From: Bactrocera neohumeralis
Taxonomy: Eukaryota > Arthropoda > Insecta > Diptera > Tephritidae
Direction: 5' to 3'
Length of the DNA stretch: 64,000 nucleotides
Assembly (NCBI RefSeq): GCF_024586455.1
Contig: NW_026089624.1
Location: 13,049,341-13,113,340 of the forward strand
Part shown: piece by piece, positions 56,114-64,000 of the stretch
Numbering within the stretch: the first letter of the stretch is position 1
Layout of the letters: each line of letters opens with the position of its first letter
Translations under genes and position numbers: made by a program
The notes under the pieces: model-generated
Databases searched by the model: none
What the model saw: the letters and a program-made list of their open reading frames with translations, nothing else
Told to the model about the DNA's origin: nothing

Positions 56114-56256
56114 AGCGACGTATCACCAAAACAGCTCAATCACTTGCTTGAGATTTAAGATTTTATAACTTTTAAATACATTTAAGATTTTATAACTTAT
56201 TGTTAGGCTTTAAGAAAAAGCAGATCCAATAAATAAAATAATTTGGAAAAAAAAAA

Positions 56257-56860
56257 TGGGCAAACTGTTGGAACTGCCGATATCGGACCACTATAACATA
56301 TAGCTGGTATACAAACTGAACGATCGGAATCAAGTTCTTGTATGAAAAACTTTCACATTTGACAAAGTATCTCCACAAAAGTTGCCATAGGCTATTTTCT
56401 AAGATAATAATGTAATATACGAAGAAATTGTTCAGATCGGCTTACTATAGCATATAGCTGTTATACAAACTGAATGATCGGAATCAAATGCTTGCATGGG
56501 AAACTTCCTCATTTGACGATATATCTTCACGAAATTTGGTATAGATTATTTTCTAAGGCAACAATGTAATCTCCGAAAAAATGGTTCAGATAGGTTAACT
56601 ATAGCATATAGCTGCCATACAAACCGAACGATCGGAACCAAGGGCTTGTATGGACAACTTTCGCATTTCAAGTAGTATATTCTCGAAATTTCACACGGAT
56701 TACTGCTTGAGGTAATTATATAATCTCCGAAAAAAATTGTTCAGATATGATTACTATAGCATATAGCTTCCATACAAACTGAACACGTAGTTATAAAAGA
56801 AATGATCCTTTGAAGGGTATATTTGCTTCGGTGCATCCGAAGTTAACGTTTTTTCTTGTT
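56257..56860 (+). repeat. 154-bp tandem repeat, about 3.3 copies, with hairpin end
   Basis: The word CATATAGCT recurs at 56297, 56451, 56605 and 56760, a spacing of 154, 154 and 155. Each unit also carries ACAAACTGAACGATCGGAA-like sequence, CTTGTATG and a GAAATTT/TTCAGAT stretch. It ends with GGGTATA, the hairpin CTTCGGTGCATCCGAAG (56829-56845) and GTTAACG then a TTTTTTCTTGTT end. The inverted form of that end resembles the start of the repeat at 59075. Confidence 0.85.
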
Positions 56861-58223
56861 CTTATTATCAAATAGAAAAATTTGTATCTCACTTCCAAAT
56901 ACTTGTAAAAGTTTTTCGTTTCATGAGTTTTATACAAATAGTACAAAGTGGCACCCTATGGTTTTTTTGAGAACGTTTAAAAAAAAAGTCTAGGTAACAG
57001 ACACATCTCACCAAAACTTTTCAAGCCACGACGTACCGAATATGCGTAGCCCCTTACTTATAGCTGACTTTTGACAGAAAATATCGGTTAATATGAGAGA
57101 TATATAATTGAAATTTGAGAAAATTCTTTCCTAATCATAGTAACTCTGTGTTGCAAAAAGAGGTTCACGAAATATGAAGATTTTCGAGCTTCTGCCATTC
57201 TCCATATCTTAATAAAATTGATAGAGCATGTCTTACACATAATAGGGTATCTTTCTGCCGAAAATGGATTAATTTGTGCGAGTTGATATCTTATATGTAT
57301 TACATTCCGCTCATTTTAACATGTTTCTTAAATAATATTAGTTTATGGTCTTCAATATAAGTCAAGAAGATACCACATTTGATTGTAATGCAATGGGTTA
57401 ATGATTTAATTGAATAATGGATATTTTAAAGCACTTAATTCGTCCTCACTGGATTAGTTTTTCTTTTACAAATTATTTGTTGTTATATGTTTTATGTGTT
57501 TCTAATTACATATTATTTGTTTTATATATAACATGTTTAATTTTAAAGCATTTTACTAATTGTGCATCTATGCTTTCATTTAAAATGAATCAAATAAATT
57601 CTAAAGTATACATATCTATTTTTAAGTTTGGTGCTATGAAGAAAATCGATGGACAATAATAAAAGTGCGATTCAATCAGTTTTATCACATGATTAGTTGA
57701 GGGACCAGACGCATACCTCGTGATATAAACATTTTGTTAAAATTCAGTGCTTTGCTAATTATATTGAAAGTTGATTTTTAGAGCACGATAAAATTGCTAA
57801 ATTATTGTCTCATAAACTACTGCCGATAAATCAATGAAATTTTGTTTACTAAAAGAGAAATGATAATATTTTACATATGCATTTGTTACACAATTTTTAT
57901 GCCTTTTTCACAAAAAAAATGCCAACTATGTGACATAATGCGGAAAACGTTCACCTTTAATAACCTTTGTATTTTTTCTTTGCCGCAGATAAAGAGATAC
58001 AATTTTTTAGTACATTTGGTATGAGAATCATAACCATTGCTTCACATTGCGTTAACATTGCTATATAAATATTTAACAATATGTATGACATAAAATAACC
58101 TAAAATTTATTTACAGTTTAAGTAATTTGTGCGTTGTTTTTGGAAATATCTAATGTAATTTCCCAACTTCAATCACATATAATATTTTTTACACTTTTTT
58201 GCGAAAATTTTACGTTACGTAGA
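56861..58223. other. Unassigned AT-rich interval
   Basis: About 1.36 kb with very low GC. The open frames (for instance 57417-57659) are Phe/Ile/Leu-rich with no domain. It could be host intergenic DNA. Confidence 0.35.
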
Positions 58224-58299
58224 CAGCAGCTGTACATTTGATAGAAGATAGTATCTATCACCTATATTTAGTTCTGCAGCTCGAATTATTTTCTCCAAG
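58224..58299 (-). pseudogene. RTE-like micro-fragment
   Basis: Seventy-six bases matching the RTE family between FNLLLEK (motif B region) and the YADD box: the minus strand reads LEKIIRAAELN and SVQLLS-like sequence. It directly follows the mariner transposase fragment, so a chimeric frame runs across the junction. Confidence 0.8.
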
Positions 58300-58715
58300 C
58301 TACAGCTTTTTGCAGGGTCCAAAAGCATGTCGAACGAGTGTTTTAGCTCATTGGCCAGTATGCCGGTGCAAGCCTTTTGAATGGCCTCTACGTCTGCATA
58401 GTGGTTTCCTTTCATGGGCAAATGCATTTTTCCGAAAAGGAAGAACCCGCACGGTGCCATATCAGGTGAATACGGGGAGTGATTAATGGTTGAAATATGA
58501 TTTTTGGTCAAATAGTCGGTCACAAGTGCAAGAACGTGTTCGAAGCTCATTTTCGCACCGATAACACAAACATTTTGACATTTAAACTTCAACTTCATTA
58601 ACTTCACTTCCAATCGATGAAATGTCATAAGACTTTCACTGGATAATCGACAAAGAAAGCTGATTCTAACGCACCAGTCGACATATAGATGGTGCCACCA
58701 GGGGCGCTAGATTCC
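58300..58715 (-). pseudogene. Mariner transposase fragment with 5' leader
   Basis: The minus strand starts with the leader shared with 50040-50235, then ATG 58628 MTFHRLEVKLM. After a gap it reads LVTDYLTKNHISTINHSPYS and PDMAPCGFFLFGKMHLPM. The usual motif is PPYSPDLAPxDFFLFPK; here the catalytic Asp of DFFLF is Gly. FANELKHSFDMLLD-like sequence ends at the RTE micro-fragment. Most of the middle is deleted. Confidence 0.8.
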
Positions 58716-59074
58716 TGTCTCAATCCCTTTACATCTTCAATGTATACTTACATCAGGTGCTATATATCTCATTTGAACTAACGAGCTTAATTTAATCACC
58801 AATGACTATGTGAGTCTACGACTTCAATATAATGTATGTTAATAAAATACCAAACAACAAACTTTCTTCAACTAGGGAATGTTGTTTTTTAGTATGAGAA
58901 AGGTTGTTGATCTATCCAACCGTGGCCTAGATGATGCCTTCTCCAGTGTAACCTTCAACAAAGGTTCAACACTTTTTGTTTTTTGGTTGGAATCAATAAA
59001 TTAATATACCAACGAGTCTCATAATAATTTAACTTAGTATAAACCTTATGTATGTTTATTTCAATCTTAACAAG
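58716..59074. other. Unassigned interval
   Basis: AT-rich sequence, no gene or repeat recognised. Confidence 0.3.
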
Positions 59075-59480
59075 TAAGAAACAACTAAGTTCGGGTGTAA
59101 CCGAATATTTCTTACTCGGGTATAACCGAACATTTTATACTCCTGCAACTTGCAAGGTTTAAAACCTGGAAAGTATCTTCAGGTACAAAAGGCCTGTATG
59201 AGGTTAAGAGCAAGTTTTCATCAGATTTAGTTCATTCTAAGCATAAACGTGCACCATTATAATACGATCTCTCAATTTTATTAAGATATTTCACTTATCG
59301 GCCGATATATACAGTATTAAGTCACCCAGAGGTCGCATATTTTTCGAAATTAAAATTGTTTCTGTAAGTTAGTGGTATTGTTAGTCACATCTATGCTAAA
59401 TTTCGAGTCAAAATTTTCATTTTTACTATGTCTGAATTTATTGAACAAAGAAGTGCGATAACGCACTATCTCATACCGCA
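59075..59480 (+). repeat. End of a dispersed fly repeat (TTCGGGTGTAACCGAA type)
   Basis: It begins AACAAGTAAGAAACAACTAA followed by GTTCGGGTGTAACCGAATA, with a partial second copy (CGGGTATAACCGAACATTTT). The start resembles, inverted, the end of the 154-bp array region (about 56820-56860). So the two are likely the left and right ends of one repeat family. Confidence 0.55.
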
Positions 59481-59487
59481 TTGGTTA

Positions 59488-60172
59488 TTCGTTCTGATTT
59501 CTCCAGATTGGATAAGGAAGCGAAGCAAATGGGTATGGTTGTGAACGAGGACAAGATGAAATATCTCGTGTCAGCAAACAAACGGTCGTTCCACGCACGA
59601 CTAGGCTCTCACGTTACCGTCGGCAGTCATAACTTCGAAGTTGTAGATGATTTCGTCTATCTTGGAACCAGTGCTAACGGCAACAACAATGTCAGTTTAG
59701 AAATCCAACCCAGTACAACTCTTGCCAAAAGATGCTACTGCGAACTGAGCAGGCAATTGAGAAGTAAAGTCCTCTCTCGAAGAAACAAAAACCAAATTCT
59801 ATAAGTCACTCATTACACTCACTATATGGTGGAAGTTACGAGTGTTCGAAAAAAAGGTTCTGCGAAACATGGTTCTTTACGCATTGGCGCGGCTAATATC
59901 GCATTCGATGGAACGATGGGCTGTGTGAGATATACTAAGTCATGTTGCCCCAATGGACGAAAACTCTCCAGCTCTGAAAGTATTTGATGCAGTACCCCCC
60001 GGGGGAAGGAGAGGAAGAGGAAGACCTCCACTCCGTTGGAAGTACCAGGTGGAGAAGGACCTGGCTTCGCTTGAGATCTCCAATTGGCGCCACCTTACGA
60101 AAAAAAGAAACGACTGGCGCGCTATTGTTAACTCGGCGATAACTGCGGTTTCTACGCCAGTAAAAAAGAAGA
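59488..60172 (+). pseudogene. RTE-like retrotransposon, 3' part (copy 8)
   Basis: It reads SRLDKEAKQMGMVVNEDKMK, LGSHVTVGSHNFEVVDDFVY and RQLRSKVLSRRNK, then after a deletion near 59820 LRVFEKKVL, DENSPALKVFDAVPP and WKYQVEKDLASLEISNWRHL. It ends GTTTCTACGCCAGTAAAAAA, a decayed tail. 5'-truncated just after the YADD region. Confidence 0.88.
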
Positions 60173-60569
60173 ACTTTTATCTATCCAAATAGAGGCAACC
60201 AGTTGCAGCAGAGTATTATGGTTTTGTTCACTTAACGGTGGTACATATCACTTAAAACAAAACCAGATAGATATGATGGCGTTATATATACATATGTAAA
60301 ATTGAACCCTTGCACTAACCGAAATTAATAAATAAAACACCTTTGGTTTTTTTCTGCGTAATTAGATCTCTTTTTTTTATTCGTTCGATCGCGGAAGTGC
60401 TGCCTTTACAAAATGTTGAAACTGTTGATTTAATTATAAAATTAAGCTGGCTGGCGAATTGGTCGTACAGCGCGTCGTCGTTTCAAAGCGATCGGTATCG
60501 AAAAGAGAGTGAGCGGCTACTTCTCTTCCCTTTTTGTTGGTATTTGGTGTAGCTGTTAATATGGTGTCT
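60173..60569. other. Unassigned interval before RTE copy 9
   Basis: AT-rich, with no gene recognised. It may belong to the LTR-like sequence that continues after the RTE copy at 63586. Confidence 0.3.
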
Positions 60570-60578
60570 GATGGGGAA

Positions 60579-63576
60579 GGATGGAGTCAAGTGTAGAAGT
60601 TCACGCAAGTTCACTTGGGAGTGGCCAGAAACGATTCTTTTACATATGAGTCAAGCAGCTCACGACTTCCGGTCTTTGACCAAGTATCATCTGGGTAGCC
60701 TAAGAACATCCGTTTGAAGGAGAGCTAAAGTTAGAAGGCGAAATATCCCCTACATAGGGTTGTGCGCTGGGCTTTTGATGACGACCACGGCAAACGAAAT
60801 ATTGACTACGATTTAAGGGCATGCACCTGGAATGTTCGGTCCCTTAATTGGGAAAGTGCCGCTGCCCAGCTGGTTGATGTCCACGTGCAAATAAAGGCTG
60901 ACATCACCGCCCTCCAAGAAATGCGATGGACGGGACAAGGACAAAGACGAGTAAGTCCTTGTGGCATTTATTACAGCGGCCATATAAAGGAGCGCAGGTT
61001 TGGTGTGGGATTCGCGGTGGGAGAGAGACTCCGTCGCCGAGTACTGTCATTCATTCCGGTGAGTGAACGTCTAGCCACAATCCGCATCAAAGCGAGGTTC
61101 TTCAACATATCGCTGATTTGCGCCCATGCCCCGACGGAAGAGAAGGACGATGTTATCAAACATGCCTTTTCTGAGTGCTTGGAGCGCACCTATTAGTGCT
61201 GCCCCCGCGACGATGTCAAAATCGTGCTTCGCGATTTTAACGCCAGGGTAGGCAAAGAAGGTACCTTTGGCACCACGGTCTGTAAATTCAGCCTCCACGA
61301 CGAAACGTCCCCAAATGGGTTGAGGCTGATCGACTTCGCCGAGGCCCGAAATATGGTTATCTGTAGTATTAGATTACAGCATAAGAAGATTCATCAAGCT
61401 GCCTGGCAGTCTCCGGATCGAAAAACTAACAACCAGATCGATCATGTTGTGATAGACGGAAGACACGTCTCCAGTGTTTTAGATGTGCGTGGGCTCCGAG
61501 GTCCTAATATCGACTCGGACCACTATCTTGTTGCAGCTTAGATTCGCACCCGCCTCTGTGTAGCAAAAAACGCACGCCAACAAAGACAAGGAAGGTTCGA
61601 CATCGAGAAGCTGCAATCACAACAGACAGCCGAACGATTTTCTACTCGGCTTGCACTAATGTGCTCTGAGAGCACTCGTCAACAACTTGGTATAAGGGAA
61701 CTGTGGGACGGCATTTCAAACGGAGGGAAAACAGGCTGTCTACCTTGCAACGTTACGATCGACCACTACACATGCGGGATGGGATAGATACCGAGAGTTT
61801 AAAGAGGGATGCGAGACGCATTTGCAGACAGAAAAAGAAAGAGGCCGAAATGCGTGAGTACGAAGAGCTTGATAAGCTGGCCGACAGGGGTAATGCTCGA
61901 AAATTTTACGAAAAAATGCGGCGGCTTACAGAAGGTTTCAAGTCCGGAACATACTCTTGTAGAACCCCCAAAAGTGATCTAGTCACCGAAGCCAAGAGCA
62001 TACTTAAATTATGGAGGGAACACTTCTCCAGCCTGCTGAATGGCACTGAACGCACAACTCCAGGAGAAGGCGAATCCGATTCCCCAATTGATGACGATGG
62101 AGCAGACGTTCCATTACCCGACCATGAAGAAGTTCGAATAGCAATTGCCCGCCTGAAGAACAACAAAGCGGCAGGGGCCGATGGATTGCCGGCCGCGCTA
62201 TTCAAACACGGCGGCGAAGAGCTGATAAGGAGCATGCATCAGCTCCTTTTTAAAATGTGGTCGGACGAAAGCATGCCCAACGAATGGAATTTAAGTGTGC
62301 TCTGCCCAATCCATAAAAAGGGAGATTCCACAATCTGGTCCAACTACCGTGGGATAAGCCTCCTTAACATGGCGTATAAGGTTCTATCGTGCGTATTGTG
62401 TGAAAGATTAAAGCCCATTGTCAACAAACTGGTTGGACCTTAACAGTGTGGCTTTAGACCTGGCAAATCAACAACCGACCAGATATTCACCTGGCGCCAA
62501 ATCTTGGAAAAGACCAGTAAAAGGAGAATCGACACACACCACCTCTTCGTCGATTTCAAAGCTGCTTTCGACAGCACGAAAAGGAACTGCCTTTATGCCG
62601 CGATTTTTGAATTTGGTATCCCCGCAAAACTAATACGGCTGTGTCAACTGACGCTGAGCAACACCAAAATCTCCGTCAGGATCGAGAAGGACCTCTCCGA
62701 GCCGTTCGATTCCAAACGAGGTTTCAGACAGGGCGACTCCCTATCGTGCGATTTCTTCAACCTGCTTCTGGAGAAAATAGTTCGAGCTGCAGAACTAAAT
62801 AGAGAAGGTACCATCTTTTATAAGAGTGTACAGCTACGCCGATGGTATTGATATCATCGGCCTCAACACCCGCGCCGTTAGTTTTGCTTTCTCCAGACTG
62901 GACAAGGAAGCAATGCAAATGGGTCTGGAAGTGAACGAGGGCAAGACGAAATATCTCCTGTCATCAAACAAACAGTAAACACCGCCAACAATGTCACCCT
63001 AGAAATACAACGCAGGATAACCCTTGCCAACAGGTGCTACATCGCACTGAGTAGGCAATTGAAAAGCAAAGTCCTCTCTCGACAAACAAAGACCAAACTC
63101 TATGAGTCACTCATAATTCCCGTCCTGCTATATGGTGCAGAGGCTTGGACGATGTCAGTAACTGATGAGTCGACGTTGCGAGTTTTGGAGAAAAAAGTTC
63201 TGCGAAAGATTTATGGTTCTTTGCCCGTTAGCGACGGCGAATATCGCATTCGATGGAACGATGAGCTGTACGAGATATACGACGACATTGACATAGTTCA
63301 GCGAATTAAAAGACAGCGGCTGCGCTGGCTACGTCATGTTGTCCGGATGGACGAAAACACTCCAGCTCTGAAAGTATTGGATGCAGTACCCGCCGGGAGA
63401 AGCAGAGGAAGAGGAAGACCTACACTCCGTTGGAAGGACCAGGCGGAGAAGGACCTGGCTACGCTTGGAATATCCAATTGGCGCCACGTAGGGAAAAGAA
63501 GAAACGACTGGCGCGCTGTTGTTAACTCGGCTATAATCGCGTAAGCGGTGTCTACGCCAATTGAGAAGAAGAAGAA
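60579..63576 (+). mobile_element. RTE-like non-LTR retrotransposon, complete ends (copy 9)
   Basis: Target duplication GATGGGGAA at 60570-60578 and 63577-63585. Sense 5' end GGATGGAGTCAAGTGTAG, 3' end CCAATTGAGAAGAAGAAG. About 3.0 kb, shorter than copy 6 because of internal deletions. Both copies give nine-base duplications, which agrees with target-primed insertion. Confidence 0.93.
60762..63544 (+). pseudogene. RTE-like endonuclease and reverse transcriptase (copy 9)
   Basis: Frame 60762-61196 has RACTWNVRSLNWESAAAQLV and ITALQEMRWTGQGQ but ends at a TAG. 61224-61541 has DFNARVGKEGTFG and IDSDHYLVAA, ending in a stop. 61703-62443 has the CRQKKKEAEMREYEELDKL linker, LKNNKAAGADGLPAALFKHG and NYRGISLLNMAYKVL. 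Frame 62504-62851 has HHLFVDFKAAFDSTKRNCLY (motif A intact) and RGFRQGDSLSCDFFN. The catalytic box is YADG after an eight-base deletion that also shifts the frame. 63059-63544 supplies an open C-terminus. At least five disabling changes. Confidence 0.92.
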
Positions 63577-63585
63577 GATGGGGAA

Positions 63586-64000
63586 TGTGTGTTGTAAAAT
63601 GGTGAATGCGATGCGTCAGTGCTGTGCCTCTACATTAGGTAGTGTTATCAACATGAAAGAGTACAGAGAGTAAAAGAGTACCAGCTAAAAGCAGTTTCAT
63701 AAATAACATAAAACACACACATTTAACTTTAAATATAAGACATGCTCCTGTTACACGATAGGCACAACTAATCAACTTAGACTTTGGACCTAAGACATGC
63801 TACTATTAAATGAATGACACATTTAATCAACTTAGACTTTAGACCTAAGACTATTACATGATAAGCATATTTAATGAACTTAAACACACTTATTTTTAAT
63901 ACTATATAAACTATAGCTTAGTATGGAACTTTTGTCATTAGAGAATGTAGATTGGCTGAATAAAGAGCGTAACTCATGAGTAAATATTTTTATACTCTCG
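63586..64000 (+). other. Possible LTR with 55-bp tandem repeats, cut by window end
   Basis: At 63737-63885 a unit of about 55 bases starting TAAGACATGCT and ending AATCAACTTAGACTTTGGACC is repeated almost three times. Then come a TATA-like box (ACTATATAAACTATAG, 63901-63916) and an AATAAA signal (63959-63964). Repeats, TATA box and polyadenylation signal in this order suggest an LTR, but no coding sequence or second LTR is visible, so this is tentative. Confidence 0.35.

Larger units (their letters stand above)
51210..56256 (+). mobile_element. Jockey-clade non-LTR retrotransposon with nested CR1-like insertion
   Basis: It has a probable 5'UTR from about 51210, ORF1 to 52608, ORF2 from 52605 to 56113, a short 3'UTR with AATAAA (56230) and an A-run at 56247-56256. 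The first ORF stop and second ORF start overlap as ATGA at 52605-52608. A second non-LTR element sits between the PQGSAL and GPTL parts of the RT. Confidence 0.85.

Noticed and set aside
56257..56860. CRISPR-like array
   Set aside because: The whole 154-base unit repeats, with no short constant repeat and unique spacer, and the genome is eukaryotic.
57417..57659. 80-codon Phe/Leu-rich frame resembling a membrane protein
   Set aside because: Expected by chance in DNA of this AT content. No start context, domain or neighbour supports it.
1..64000. A new multi-gene biological system
   Set aside because: All coding signals fall into known retroelement, mariner or Helitron families, except one short zinc-finger frame. 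No conserved cluster of unknown genes was seen.

Overview
This window is eukaryotic DNA from an insect, most likely a higher (cyclorrhaphan) fly. The evidence is the repeat content: R1-, LOA-, Jockey-, CR1- and RTE-like non-LTR retrotransposons, Gypsy LTR elements with tRNA-Ser and tRNA-Leu primer sites, mellifera-type mariner remnants and Helitron pieces, all in AT-rich DNA. The exact genus is inference. I recognised no host protein gene, rRNA or tRNA gene and no CRISPR. By the boundaries I could draw, transposable elements and their fragments cover about 85-90% of the window. Almost every reading frame carries stops, frameshifts or deletions, so this is a nested transposon graveyard.

Layout. 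1-664: 3' end of a Helitron inserted into Gypsy copy A. 665-6880: Gypsy copy A (minus), its gag split by a LOA-like element (about 2512-5491, plus). About 7080-9058: 5' part of another LOA-like element (minus). 9352-9917: RTE-like 3' piece. 10250-20800: an R1-clade complex with an isolated 5'UTR, an almost full-length minus copy (11237-16940) and a head-to-head plus copy (17095-20800) in which a deletion fuses ORF1 to ORF2. 20801-22985: RTE-like copy split by a 485 bp inverted-repeat DNA element. 22988-24710: second Helitron remnant. 24711-27975: two direct copies of a Jockey-like ORF1 separated by an RTE-like fragment. 28005-32480: R1-clade RT end, a mag-like Gypsy fragment and an R1/LOA-group 5' half, all minus. 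32700-33850: Jockey-like RT. 33893-36611: RTE-like copy. 36612-39146: mostly unassigned DNA, with a LOA-like EN fragment and a zinc-finger ORF. 39366-43144: a short mariner carrying a complete-length RTE-like copy. 43275-49425: Gypsy copy B (plus), its integrase split by another RTE-like copy. 49430-51200: LTR, mariner and integrase scraps. 51210-56256: Jockey-like element split by a CR1-like one. 56257-59480: a 154 bp tandem array, unassigned AT-rich DNA, mariner scraps and the opposite end of the array's repeat family. 59488-63576: two more RTE-like copies. 63586-64000: a possible LTR cut by the window end.

The genes do not work together as a pathway; they are independent retroelement polyproteins. 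What can be read is a history. Paired empty and filled sites inside the window fix several insertions to the base: Helitron into Gypsy A, RTE into mariner, RTE into Gypsy B, and CR1 into Jockey. One RTE-like family, present in nine places, is the commonest and among the latest invaders. The most unusual structure is the R1-clade family, whose 3'UTR resembles the reverse complement of its own 5'UTR and whose two copies form a 2.5 kb inverted repeat.
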